Origin: CAZUGO01 sp964619935 | Lineage (GTDB): Bacteria > Planctomycetota > Phycisphaerae > UBA1845 > CAIVHJ01 | DNA length: 64,000 nucleotides | Direction of reading: 5' to 3' | Assembly (NCBI GenBank): GCA_964619935.1 | Contig: CAZUGO010000020.1 | Span: 1 to 64,000, forward strand | Part shown: piece by piece, positions 16,082-25,405 of the stretch | Position numbering within the stretch: the first letter of the stretch is position 1 | Layout of the letters: each line of letters starts with the position of its first letter | Notes under the pieces: model-generated | The model's database searches: none | Seen by the model: only the letters and a program-made list of their open reading frames with translations | Told to the model about the DNA's origin: nothing | Position numbers and translations under genes: made by a program

Positions 16082-17422
16082 ATGCGTAGCAACTTGATCT
16101 TGCTGACCTGCGTGACCGCACTGGGCAGCAACCTGGCGGTGACCCAGGCGCTGGCCGGCGGGTTCACCGTCGGCGGGGCCGTCTATACCGATGTCGACAA
16201 CCCGCTGACCAGTGGGATCGCGGGCGTTGAGGTGTGTGTCAGCTGCACCGGTTTCGAGGAATGTACCACCACTGCCGGCGGTCTGGGGTTGTGGTCGGTC
16301 GCCGACGTTCCCGAGGGAACCTGCTCGGTGTCTGCCGCGCTGGACGGGTATTGCCTGAACGCGGTCAGCGGTGGGAGGGTGGGTGACCCCCCGCCGATCA
16401 GCATCGACGTCACTGCCGCCAACCAGGCGGCGAATCTCAGCATTCAGTTTCTGGCCACGCCCTGCTTCACCGTCGGTGGGGCGGTATATACCGACCTGGA
16501 CCATCCACTGACCAGCGGGCTGGCCGGTGTCGAGGTCTGCCTGGATTGTAGCGGGGGTTTTGAACAGTGCACCCTGACCGCCGGCGGCCTGGGGCTCTGG
16601 TCGGTCGATGACGTGCCCATGGATCAGTGCACCGTGGACGCCACTCTGCCGGGTTGGTGTCTGAACCAAGTGGTCGGCGGTGTGGTCGGTGACCCACCTC
16701 CGGTTCCGATTACGGTGGACGCGGCTCACCAGGCGGCCAACCTGAGCATCCAATTCCTGGCGGTTGACTGTGCGGACGACAACCTGTGCACCGACGATCT
16801 GTGCGAGGTGGACAGCGGTTGTATCCACCCGCTGAACTACGATCCTAAGACGGTGTGCTGTGACCCGGCCACCGGGGCCACCTTTCCGATTGCGTTTGAC
16901 ATCAACGGCGACGGCAAGGTCGATCCGCTGGATCTGGGCATCCTGCTGGGCAGTTGGGGCCCTTGTATGAAAGGGGCCTGCTGCAATGCCGACGGCCTGG
17001 GAGGGTGTCAGCAACTGGATCAGGTCCGCTGCTTTCTGGAAGGTGGCAGCTACCTGGGCCATGTGACCTCCTGCTTGGACTGCCCGACGTCCTGCGGTGC
17101 CGGGGCCGGCGACTGCTGCACGGCAAACGGCACGGCCGGTTGCGAAGAGTTGGTGTGCTGCAATGATGTGTGCGTGGCGCATCCGGAATGCTGTGACGTT
17201 GAGTGGACCGCCGATTGCGCCATGGTTGCCACCACCTTCTGCGACGCGTGCGCCGGTGGGCAATGGGTTGATGAATCGGGCGTTCATTTGGATCAACGTT
17301 CGGATCGGCGGACGGCGGGAGCCGCGGTGTTCCCTCCGTGTCCGGCCGATTTCAATTGCGACGGTGTGGTGGGTCCGTCCGACCTGGCAGCCTTGATTGG
17401 CCACTGGGGACCCCAGCCTTGA
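16082..17422 (+). CDS. Secreted protein with two CNA-B-like repeats and dockerin-like modules
   Basis: The 446-residue protein has a signal peptide (to about residue 28, ALAGG). Two repeats of about 100 residues each start with FTVGGAVYTDVDNPLTSG and FTVGGAVYTDLDHPLTSG, carry a GLGLWSV element and end with AANLSIQFLA; they resemble SdrD-B/carboxypeptidase-regulatory beta domains and the C-terminus of the preceding protein. A dockerin-like loop (DINGDGKVDPLDLGILLGSWG) follows near residue 280, then a Cys-rich region, then a second terminal loop (DFNCDGVVGPSDLAALIGHWG). The ATG at 16082 has GGGAGGGA upstream. It lies 76 bases after the previous gene and probably belongs to the same unit. Confidence 0.75.
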   Translation: MRSNLILLTCVTALGSNLAVTQALAGGFTVGGAVYTDVDNPLTSGIAGVEVCVSCTGFEECTTTAGGLGLWSVADVPEGTCSVSAALDGYCLNAVSGGRVGDPPPISIDVTAANQAANLSIQFLATPCFTVGGAVYTDLDHPLTSGLAGVEVCLDCSGGFEQCTLTAGGLGLWSVDDVPMDQCTVDATLPGWCLNQVVGGVVGDPPPVPITVDAAHQAANLSIQFLAVDCADDNLCTDDLCEVDSGCIHPLNYDPKTVCCDPATGATFPIAFDINGDGKVDPLDLGILLGSWGPCMKGACCNADGLGGCQQLDQVRCFLEGGSYLGHVTSCLDCPTSCGAGAGDCCTANGTAGCEELVCCNDVCVAHPECCDVEWTADCAMVATTFCDACAGGQWVDESGVHLDQRSDRRTAGAAVFPPCPADFNCDGVVGPSDLAALIGHWGPQP

Positions 17423-17576
17423 GTGATCTTCGCTTGCGGCGTCGCTCGGCAGAGCCCGCTGCTGCTTGATAAGCAATCGTAAGAAGGAGGACCGAGCATT
17501 GGAAAGAAGCACACGGCTTCGAAGGGCCCAAGAGAGTTCAACAGTTGAAAGGGTGACGACCATGAGGAGAGACCGA

Positions 17577-20500
17577 ATGAAAACACTGACCAATGTATGG
17601 TGCCTGACGGCATCGCTGGGGTTGTTTGTCGGCTCCGCTGCCGCAGACACGCTGGTGGTGGATGCGGACGGCAAGGGCACGGCTGCTGACTGTACTGCCG
17701 CCGACGCCGCGTTCTCGACGATTCAGGCGGCGATCAACGCTGCCAACCCCGGGGACACCATCTTTGTGTGTCCAGGGACTTACGACGAGGATCTGCTGAT
17801 CAACAAGACGGTCGAGCTGGCGGGTTCGGGCAACAGCATCGGCGGGCCGCCGACCTCACGGATCCGGGGCCAGCGGCTGTACCCGTCGACTCCGGGCGCC
17901 ATCCCGGGCGGCGATTTCCTGTTCCCGTTTGCCACGGGCAACATCGTGATCACGGCCAGCGACGTCAAGGTTCACGATTTCAGGATCACCGGTCCTGCGT
18001 TCGTGGATGGCTTCGAAACCAACGGCATGATCATCTCCGGCGACAACGCCGAGATCTACGACAATCGCATCGAGGTCACCCAGGCCGATGATCTGGACGA
18101 CCTGTCGCAGGGCATCACCACCGTGCGGGATGTCGCCGGGCGGAACCTGAACGGCCTGAACATCCACCACAACACCTTCGAGCCGGCTCCAGGGGCGGCT
18201 CCGGCCGGCTACGAGGGCATCGTCATCAACCACGTGCCCGCCGATCCCAATCCCGGCCCGGCAACCGTGGACCACAATGATCTGACCGACAAGATGGTCC
18301 GCGGCATCAGCACCGAACGGTCCAACGTCAGCATCACCGAAAACACCGTGGAGACCACCAAGGACGACGCCCAGCGTGGCATCACCGTCCGGGACAACAG
18401 CGGCCGCGAGCAGAAAAACATCACGGTGTCCGGTAACTTCATCGGTGGGTCTTCCGGATTCGACGAGGCCTTGCGCATCGGCCTGAATAATGCCCAAGTG
18501 ATGAGCGCCATCAGCGTTGTGCTCAACGAGTTCAACTGCGGCAACCGCATCCAGGTGCGCGACGCCGCCGAGGTCCTGAGCATCCCCGACGTGCTGGCCA
18601 ACAACACCTTCGACTGTGCCGTGACCGCCACCGGATCGGGTCTGCTGCCGATCATCTGGTCCCGGCTGCAGTTGGCGCTTGATGCGACTACGGTAGACGG
18701 CACGGTCTGGATCCATGCCGCCGGTCCGTACCTGGAGTGCGTCACTCTGGTCAAGAACGGCGTCACGCTGCAGCCCGCCGTCGGAGCACCGCAGCCCACC
18801 ATCGACTGCGGCTGCCTGGTGATCACCGATCCGGCAACCGTCCACGTCGTGGCCGACGGCGTGACCGTCAGCGGCCTGGAAATCATCGGCGGCGGCAGCC
18901 TCGGTGGGGTCGGGGTTCGCGGCTCGAAGAACGCCCTGCTGGGCAACGACATTCACGATAACTGCACCAACGGTATCGGTGCCTTCGACGAGATGGTGTC
19001 CAACGAGAACCACATTCTCGGGAACGAGATCCACGACAATAGCTGGAACGGCGTTCTGATCGGCGGATTGGGCAACAGTGAGAACCGCATCGAGGAGAAC
19101 CTGATCTACGACAACTCCACCGCGGGCTCCTGCGTGAACCTCATGAACGGCGGTCCTGCCGGCGGGTTCTCGGACATCAGTGTGGTCAACGGCTACCTGA
19201 CCAAGATCCGCAACAACACCATTGGTGACCCGTCCACTGTCGGGGAGCTGTTCGCTGGAATCATGTTGAACAACTTCATCTTCGACGACTTCCCGTTCGA
19301 CATCGCCGTTTCCAAGAACGTCGGCGCCAACGAGATCAGCCAGAACGTGATCGACGACTACTACTGCCGGGCCAACGTGCTGATCACCTCGCAGCCGACC
19401 TGCAATGACTGCGACTTCGGTGCCGGGGTGGCCTGCGACGTGCTGGCGATTCCGAACCCCGCTTACGCCACCTGCGCCTCGGCAGGTTGGGAAGCCTCCA
19501 GCGAGAACGACTTTAACCTGGTGGCCAATAACGACATCGTGTCGTACCCGTCGATTGCTAGTCCGCTCGGCGATGCCGGCATCTGGCTGCGGCCCCGCGG
19601 CGAGGCCGGGGTCACCGCCCAGATCAACAACAACGAGATCGTGGGCAACGACCTGAACGGCACCCTGGGAGTGGAAGCCGGTATCCACTACAGTGACAAG
19701 GATGCGTTGGTTCCTGCGAGCAACATCGTGGATGACAACCTCGCGACCTGCAACGACGTCGATGCCTATGATAGCGCGGTTCTGTTGGAAGACGGCTCCG
19801 GGCTTGGCAATTCCTTCAACAACAACAACTTCCGGGCCAGCAACGCGTCGTTCGCCAATCTGGTCACCGCACCCGCCGGCTGCCTGGACGCCACCGGCAA
19901 CTGGTGGGGCCATCCGGCCGGTCCGACGGACGATGCCGATGCTGACACCTGTGCCGAAGGCACCGGTGCCGGCTTGACCTTGGCTCCGACGGACGACTGG
20001 ATCGATCACAGCAGCCCGCTGCTGAATGCGGTGGTCGACTTCAGTGACTGTGCCAACAAGAACAGCCTGACTCTGGTGCCGACCTTCGACGTCGTGACCA
20101 ACGAGCTGGTGGTCCAGATCGTGGCCAGCCGGATGCACGGCACCGCGATCATCGGCGGCCAGTTCTTCCTGGTGTACAACAGTTCCCTGCTGAACCTGAT
20201 TGACCTTGACGTTCCGGCGGGTTCGATCTTTGATGACCCGTTCCCCACCGACGTGGTGGTGGAGTGCTCGGTGGTCGATCCGTCGGGTTGCGGCTTGATC
20301 GGACAGCCGCCGGCAGCCGGCAAGGCCTTCCTGGTGGTCCAGGATGGCGACGACGGTGGCACCGCCGATGAGGTCGTGATGGCCGTGGCCCGCTTTGCCA
20401 AGAAAGATGAATTGTGCCTGGTCGCCGACCTGGTGAACTGGGAAGATCTGGTTGGCGCCCCGCCGATCGGCGGCAGCTTCCTGAATACCGTCGACGGTGA

Positions 20501-23015
20501 GAAGCAGACCGAGCTGATCGGTCTCGGCACGGTGCTGCCGGCCGGTGCCACGTGCAACGACAAGGACGCCTGCACCTTGGGTGACGTCTGCGTGCACCTT
20601 GGCGGCGGCATTGGCGAATGCGCGGGTCCCACTCCGAATCTCTGCGAGGACCTCAACGAGTGCACCACCAACGCGTGCAATTCGGCGACCGGTTGCATCA
20701 ACGCGGCCAAGCCGGACGGCACGGCCTGCTTCGATGACGGCTTTGTCTGCACCACGGACCAGTGCATGGGCGGCGTCTGCCTGCACCCGAACCGCGCCGA
20801 CGCGACCGCTTGCGGCGATCCGGACACGGCCTGCAGTGATGCCGACACCTGCCTGGTCACTCCGGAAGGCCCCGACGGCCTTCTGGGCACTGCCGATGAC
20901 GGCATCAGTGATTGCGTGCCGAACGATCTGCCGTCCGGAACGGACTGCAGCGGCGGTGTGGATTGTGTGGCCGATTTCTGCGATGGTGCAGGAACTTGTG
21001 TGCCGGATGTCGATCCGTTCGGCACGCCGTGTACCGATGACGGCAACGACTGCACCGATGATTTCTGCGATACCGGTCTCTGCACGCACCCGAACTTCGC
21101 TGACGGGACGGCCTGCGGCGATCCGACTGCTGTCGGGGTGTGCAACATGGCGGACACCTGCCTGGTCACGCCGGAAGGCCCCGACGGCATTCCGGCAACG
21201 GGTGACGAGGCCATCAGCTTCTGTCAGGACAACCAGGCTCCGGCCTTGACGCCGTGCAACGCGGCCGTTCCGCTGGGGCCGCCGGTCCCGGCGACGGCGT
21301 GCAGCGCTGCGGATGTCTGCAACGGACTGGGCATCTGCCTGGCCGGGAACTTCTCCTTCGGGACCACCTGCGGGAGCCCGGCGGACACGGAGTGCACCGA
21401 TCCGGACTTCTGCGATGGCAACGGTATCTGCCTGGGCAACCATGCCCCCGGCGGGACCGTGTGCCCGACCACGAACGTGGGCGGTGCGGTCGACACCGAC
21501 TGTGATGCGGCGGATACCTGTAACGGTTCCGGCGCCTGCCTGACCAACATCGCCCCGGTGGACGCGCCCTGCGGCGATCCCACCAACGACACCTGCACCG
21601 ATCCGGACAGTTGCGACGGGGCGGGCACCTGCTTGGGGAACCATGCAGCGGACGGCACGGCCTGTGGCGATCCGAGCGCCTCGCAATGCGATGCTCCGGA
21701 CGCTTGCGCGACCGGCGTGTGCGCACCGAACCACGCTCCGGATGACACGCTCTGCGAGTTCGATAATCAGTTGTGCACCCTGGATCTGTGCGATGGTGCC
21801 GGTGATTGTGCGCCGACCGGGCAGAACAAGCCGGCGGTGTGCTGCGACCCGGATGCCAACCTGGGCAAGGGCGGTGCCCTCCCCGGAGCCTGCACCGACG
21901 GCAACGATTGCACCGGCCCCGACGCCTGTGTGACCGGAACCGGCACGCTGGCCGACGGAACCTGTGATGGTCCGGACCTTCCGCCGGGAGCGCCCGGCCA
22001 GTGTTCCGACGGCAACGACTGCACGTTGCTGGAGCACTGCGACGGCTTCGGCAACTGCAACCAGATCGACGTCCTGACCCCGGCAGGTACGGTGTGTGAC
22101 GACGACAACACCTGCACCACGGATGAGGAGTGCGACGGGTTGGGGAATTGCATCGGTGACTTCATCGGCGTGGGGATGTCCTGCGACGATGGCGATCCCT
22201 GCACGCTGCTGGACATGTGCCTGGTCAGCGGTGAATGCGGCGGAACGTTCGAGCCTGAAGCCGATGCGCTGTTCCTGAGCGTCGATCTGGATGTGCCGGT
22301 GGATTGCGAGCGCTGCCTGACCGTGGAGCTGTTCGAGGGTTGCCCGGCGGGCGCCGGGACGGTCCCGTCCAAGACCTTCAAGGTCAACGTCACGTTCGTG
22401 GACGGCCACTTCGAAGGCACTCTGGCGATTCCGTGCGGCGACTACGACTGTCTCCAAGTGCGGGACGCCAAGCACACCCTGTCGAATACCGCGGCGATGA
22501 CCTTCAGTCCCGCGACCGGGTACAGCGCCATCGTGCCCAACCCGCTGGTCAGTGGCAACTTGGATGACAATGACTTCATCAATGCCGCGGACTTCGGGAT
22601 CTTCATTGGGCAGCAAATGCTGGTGATGCCGCAGGTCGGCGACAGCCCCTGCGATCAGATGGGAACCAATGCCGATCTGGATTGCAACGGCGGCATCGGT
22701 GGCGGTGACTTCACCGTGCTGTTCTTCAACTTCGGAAGCAGCAGCGAACCCGGCTGCTGCGAGACGATCGCCCAGGCCCCCAAGGACCCGGGGATGCGGC
22801 TGTCCGTCAAGAAGCTGCGGTCCGAGGGCCGCTTCGAGATGATCCCGGCCGACCTCAACGAGGACGGCTGGATCGACATCAAGGACCTGGAAGCCTATGC
22901 CGACGGTGCCAGGCCTGACTTCAGCGACGTGCCCGGCTACCAGCCCCACGACGACGCGGATGACCAACCCGCGTTCGGGCAGGAGGAGCATGGCACAGGC
23001 GGCGGTAACCGCTAG
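17577..23015 (+). CDS. Giant secreted protein: beta-helix, cohesin-like domain, Cys/Asp-rich repeats, dockerin-like end
   Basis: The 1,812-residue product has a signal peptide (MKTLTNVWCLTASLGLFVGSAAA). Residues about 25-790 are a right-handed parallel beta-helix, opening with FSTIQAAINAANPGDTIFV, a hallmark of NosD/pectin-lyase-like folds, and full of NxI/xN turn repeats. A cohesin-like region lies near 828-985 (FDVVTNELVVQI...FFLVYNSSLLNLIDLD). Residues about 990-1560 hold CTDC-type Cys/Asp-rich repeats, and dockerin-like loops occur near 1659-1730 and 1757. I chose the ATG at 17577 because GAGGAGA precedes it by 6 bases; ATG 17562, five codons earlier, is nearly as good. It may bind polysaccharide or act as a surface scaffold. 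It shares three module types with the neighbouring genes. Confidence 0.75.
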   Translation: MKTLTNVWCLTASLGLFVGSAAADTLVVDADGKGTAADCTAADAAFSTIQAAINAANPGDTIFVCPGTYDEDLLINKTVELAGSGNSIGGPPTSRIRGQRLYPSTPGAIPGGDFLFPFATGNIVITASDVKVHDFRITGPAFVDGFETNGMIISGDNAEIYDNRIEVTQADDLDDLSQGITTVRDVAGRNLNGLNIHHNTFEPAPGAAPAGYEGIVINHVPADPNPGPATVDHNDLTDKMVRGISTERSNVSITENTVETTKDDAQRGITVRDNSGREQKNITVSGNFIGGSSGFDEALRIGLNNAQVMSAISVVLNEFNCGNRIQVRDAAEVLSIPDVLANNTFDCAVTATGSGLLPIIWSRLQLALDATTVDGTVWIHAAGPYLECVTLVKNGVTLQPAVGAPQPTIDCGCLVITDPATVHVVADGVTVSGLEIIGGGSLGGVGVRGSKNALLGNDIHDNCTNGIGAFDEMVSNENHILGNEIHDNSWNGVLIGGLGNSENRIEENLIYDNSTAGSCVNLMNGGPAGGFSDISVVNGYLTKIRNNTIGDPSTVGELFAGIMLNNFIFDDFPFDIAVSKNVGANEISQNVIDDYYCRANVLITSQPTCNDCDFGAGVACDVLAIPNPAYATCASAGWEASSENDFNLVANNDIVSYPSIASPLGDAGIWLRPRGEAGVTAQINNNEIVGNDLNGTLGVEAGIHYSDKDALVPASNIVDDNLATCNDVDAYDSAVLLEDGSGLGNSFNNNNFRASNASFANLVTAPAGCLDATGNWWGHPAGPTDDADADTCAEGTGAGLTLAPTDDWIDHSSPLLNAVVDFSDCANKNSLTLVPTFDVVTNELVVQIVASRMHGTAIIGGQFFLVYNSSLLNLIDLDVPAGSIFDDPFPTDVVVECSVVDPSGCGLIGQPPAAGKAFLVVQDGDDGGTADEVVMAVARFAKKDELCLVADLVNWEDLVGAPPIGGSFLNTVDGEKQTELIGLGTVLPAGATCNDKDACTLGDVCVHLGGGIGECAGPTPNLCEDLNECTTNACNSATGCINAAKPDGTACFDDGFVCTTDQCMGGVCLHPNRADATACGDPDTACSDADTCLVTPEGPDGLLGTADDGISDCVPNDLPSGTDCSGGVDCVADFCDGAGTCVPDVDPFGTPCTDDGNDCTDDFCDTGLCTHPNFADGTACGDPTAVGVCNMADTCLVTPEGPDGIPATGDEAISFCQDNQAPALTPCNAAVPLGPPVPATACSAADVCNGLGICLAGNFSFGTTCGSPADTECTDPDFCDGNGICLGNHAPGGTVCPTTNVGGAVDTDCDAADTCNGSGACLTNIAPVDAPCGDPTNDTCTDPDSCDGAGTCLGNHAADGTACGDPSASQCDAPDACATGVCAPNHAPDDTLCEFDNQLCTLDLCDGAGDCAPTGQNKPAVCCDPDANLGKGGALPGACTDGNDCTGPDACVTGTGTLADGTCDGPDLPPGAPGQCSDGNDCTLLEHCDGFGNCNQIDVLTPAGTVCDDDNTCTTDEECDGLGNCIGDFIGVGMSCDDGDPCTLLDMCLVSGECGGTFEPEADALFLSVDLDVPVDCERCLTVELFEGCPAGAGTVPSKTFKVNVTFVDGHFEGTLAIPCGDYDCLQVRDAKHTLSNTAAMTFSPATGYSAIVPNPLVSGNLDDNDFINAADFGIFIGQQMLVMPQVGDSPCDQMGTNADLDCNGGIGGGDFTVLFFNFGSSSEPGCCETIAQAPKDPGMRLSVKKLRSEGRFEMIPADLNEDGWIDIKDLEAYADGARPDFSDVPGYQPHDDADDQPAFGQEEHGTGGGNR

Positions 23016-23049
23016 AACGTCCCGCCCGTTGGGCGGCTTGAAGTAAGAC

Positions 23050-23092
23050 GAACCCGTGGCCGGCTTCGGTCGGCCACGGGTTCTTGTCTTTC
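23050..23092 (+). terminator. Rho-independent terminator after the giant secreted protein gene
   Basis: A perfect 12-bp stem (GAACCCGTGGCC at 23050-23061 with GGCCACGGGTTC at 23072-23083) encloses a 10-base GGCTTCGGTC loop and is followed by TTGTCTTT. It lies 35 bases after the stop codon and should end the 13.4-23.0 kb transcription unit. Confidence 0.85.
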
Positions 23093-23234
23093 AAAGTAGA
23101 TCCGGCAGGTCGGATCTGCCGGGCCCCGGCCCGGCGGACAGACCGGTCACTATTGGTTATCATGAATGCTCGCCCTCGGAGGATCCGCGAGGCGGTGATC
23201 CCGACGGTGGCCTTCGTGGGATTGGGAGGTAGTC

Positions 23235-23948
23235 ATGAGCGGCACTCGAATGGTGTGGACCCTCAGCGCACTGGGCCTGGTGGGGTCGGCCTACGGCAAC
23301 ATCGATCTCGAATTGCGTCCTGAACAGGCGATCATTTCGCCGTGCAACATCCTCGATGTGGGCGTGTACGCAGTGTCCGATGATGAGGGCGATCAGTACC
23401 TGTCGGTCATCGAGATGGTCTTTTCCTGGGACCCAGCGGTGATGCAGTTGGTCGGCCTGGACGATGCCGGCACCGTCGACCTGCTGGGCATCAGTTTCCC
23501 GCCGTTCGATCCGTTCCACCTGAACGAGGCCGTGCCGCCGCAGGATGGCGACGGCTTGTTTCAGGCCCTGGCCAATCCGATCATCGGGCCGCCACCGGCC
23601 ACCCCTGAAGGGTCATTGGTCGGCACCTTGCAGTTCCAGCTCCTGGGACCGGATCCGGCGGCGGAGGTGGTCATCGAGCGCTCCGGCGGCAAGCCGGTCG
23701 GATTCACCATTGTGTACGGTGTGGACGCGCCGCTGCAGAATGTCACCGGTACCCTGTTGAATGCCCACGTGCAAATCGTGGTCTCCGCCGACTTGAATCA
23801 GGACGGCCTTGTCGGCCCCGCCGATCTCGCCCAGTTGCTGGGCGCCTGGGGCCCGAATCCGGGAAACCCGGCCGATCTGAACGGCGACGGTGGAATCGAC
23901 GGCACCGATCTGGCCCAACTGCTGGGTTCCTGGGGGCCATGCCCGTAG
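23235..23948 (+). CDS. Secreted cohesin-like protein with dockerin-like tail
   Basis: A compact 237-residue relative of the 13,438 protein. After a signal peptide ending near SAYG it has one cohesin-like domain (residues about 22-180) whose text parallels domain 1 of that protein: NIDLELRP, MVFSWDPAVMQL, NEAVPPQDGDG, LANPIIGPPPATPEG. Residues about 185-237 are two Ca-loop repeats, DLNQDGLVGPADLAQLLGAWG and DLNGDGGIDGTDLAQLLGSWG, ending in PCP. A GGGAGG site precedes the ATG. It follows the terminator at 23,050 and so is probably transcribed separately. Having both cohesin-like and dockerin-like parts, it could join other surface proteins; this is inference. Confidence 0.8.
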   Translation: MSGTRMVWTLSALGLVGSAYGNIDLELRPEQAIISPCNILDVGVYAVSDDEGDQYLSVIEMVFSWDPAVMQLVGLDDAGTVDLLGISFPPFDPFHLNEAVPPQDGDGLFQALANPIIGPPPATPEGSLVGTLQFQLLGPDPAAEVVIERSGGKPVGFTIVYGVDAPLQNVTGTLLNAHVQIVVSADLNQDGLVGPADLAQLLGAWGPNPGNPADLNGDGGIDGTDLAQLLGSWGPCP

Positions 23949-24098
23949 CCGGAAACGCTGCTGCCCGTGGCAGAAACCGCGACCGCCGGACTGCGGGTGG
24001 CGCTAGGGATGCTCCTGCGAGGCTGCCCAACCGCGCTGACGCGAGCTGCCATCGCCGCTGTTGATCGCATCAAGCAGGATGTGCGGCACAAGGGCCGC

Positions 24099-24821
24099 TC
24101 AGGGGACGACGGTCGATTCACTGTGGGTGACCCCGGCGGCGACCAGTTGGAGTTCCTGCAGGGCGACGAGCGCTGCTTTCTGCTCGGCCTCTTTCTTGCT
24201 GGGGCCCCAGGCACTGGGGAAGCGACGGCCGCCGACCACCACGCAGACCTCGAAACACTTGCTGTGGTCCGGCCCCTTCTCATCGAGCAACTCGTAAACC
24301 GGGGTGGCGAACAGTTGCTTCTGGGCATGCTGCTGCAGATGAGACTTGTAGTTGTCCTGGTTTTCGGATTCGGCGGCGGCCGTGATGTAGTCAGCCATGC
24401 CGTGGAGCACGAACCGCCGGGCTTCCTCCAGACCTCCATCGAAGTAGATGGCCCCGATCAAGGATTCATACACGGCCGCCAGCAGTGAACTGGGCAGCTT
24501 GGCACAGTCGCTCATGCCCTTGCCGAGCAAAATGCAGACGTCCAGTTGCAGCTTGCGGGCCACCGTGGCGCAGGTTCGGCGTGACACCACGGCTGACTTG
24601 ATCTTGGTCAGCTCACCTTCCAGGTAGCTGTCGAAGCGCTTGTACAACTCTTCGCAGATGACCATCCCCAGGACGGCATCGCCGAAGAACTCGAGACGCT
24701 CATTGCTCAAGAGTCGGTTGTCGGCCAGCGAGGCGTGGGTCAGGGCGGATTCGAGAAGGGTGCGGTCCTTGAACTTGTAACCGACCGCGTCCTCCGCCCG
24801 GTTCAAGGCGGCAGTTGGCAC
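24099..24821 (-). CDS. rnc: Ribonuclease III
   Basis: The 240-residue enzyme has the RNase III catalytic block NERLEFFGDAVLG near residue 40, the second acidic motif SLIGAIYFDGG, and a C-terminal double-stranded-RNA-binding domain (about 160-235: KSHLQQHAQKQLFATPVYELL...FPSAWGPSKKEAEQKAA). It processes rRNA precursors and other duplex RNAs. The start is uncertain: GTG 24821 gives MPTAALNRAEDAVGYKF, matching the usual family N-terminus with GGGAG upstream; a TTG at 24866 would add 15 residues without similarity. It is divergent from rpmH. Confidence 0.9.
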   Translation of the reverse strand: MPTAALNRAEDAVGYKFKDRTLLESALTHASLADNRLLSNERLEFFGDAVLGMVICEELYKRFDSYLEGELTKIKSAVVSRRTCATVARKLQLDVCILLGKGMSDCAKLPSSLLAAVYESLIGAIYFDGGLEEARRFVLHGMADYITAAAESENQDNYKSHLQQHAQKQLFATPVYELLDEKGPDHSKCFEVCVVVGGRRFPSAWGPSKKEAEQKAALVALQELQLVAAGVTHSESTVVP

Positions 24822-24986
24822 GGGTGTGATGGCTCCCGCGGGCCGGTGGGCAATGCCGCAGTCCAAGAACGCCTCAGACCGGCGGAATTACCGACGGGCC
24901 CGCCCGAAGGTGCGAATACTCTCTACAATACTATTATCGTCCGGAGGGTGGATGGACTTCAAGGCCAAGCGCCCCGGCTCGGGGGG

Positions 24987-25016
24987 TTGACCACGGTGCC
25001 GCACTTGCGGTACGAT
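24987..25016 (+). promoter_or_regulatory. Promoter of rpmH
   Basis: TTGACC (24987-24992) and TACGAT (25011-25016) are separated by 18 bp. The expected start site near 25023 leaves a 40-base leader before the rpmH ATG. Confidence 0.55.
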
Positions 25017-25063
25017 ACCCCCCTTGTACGAATTCCCGTAGACGATCCAGACGAGGCGTTATC

Positions 25064-25201
25064 ATGCATTACCCGAAACGGATCAGTGCCGTAAAACGCG
25101 GACGAAAACAGGGTTTTCGGGCTCGAATGCGCACAGCCGGCGGGCGGGCCATGATTCGCCGCAAACGTCGCCGGGGTCGCTACCAGGTCAGCGTATGTTG
25201 A
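25064..25201 (+). CDS. rpmH: 50S ribosomal protein L34
   Basis: A 45-residue, very basic protein starting MHYPKRISAVKRGRKQGFRA and continuing RMRTAGGRAMIRRKRRRGRY. The GFRARM block and the GR..I/V..RR..GR pattern are those of bacterial ribosomal protein L34, whose usual length is 44-46 residues. The usual neighbours rnpA and dnaA are absent: the next gene is a kinase, and RNase III lies on the other side on the opposite strand. A promoter of its own precedes it, and I see no obvious terminator after it. Confidence 0.92.
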   Translation: MHYPKRISAVKRGRKQGFRARMRTAGGRAMIRRKRRRGRYQVSVC

Positions 25202-25405
25202 ACGGCCCTGGGCTGCATGGCCCTGCTCGGGAAAGGGGCGCGGTGCCCAACGCCTGCTCCGTAGATCATTTCAGTTCGATTGCGGCCTCGCTAGAATAAC
25301 AGAGTGACACCCCGAGACCGTCCACGCAGGGGCCGGTGTCCCCGGCTTGCGGGCGGTTCTGCCACCGCCGGTGAAGCTCGCCGGCTTTCTGCCCCAGCGG
25401 TTGCG

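Noticed and set aside
13459..16167. A 902-residue open frame on the minus strand
   Set aside because: Shadow of the cohesin-like protein gene, with no signal peptide or motif.
17856..22991. A 1,711-residue open frame on the minus strand
   Set aside because: It mirrors the giant secreted protein gene; its sequence is Gly/Arg/Val/His-rich without domains, a GC-rich shadow.
13438..23948. A true cellulosome locus
   Set aside because: No glycoside hydrolase, no cellulose-binding domain and no typical scaffoldin; only the cohesin/dockerin-like modules are shared.
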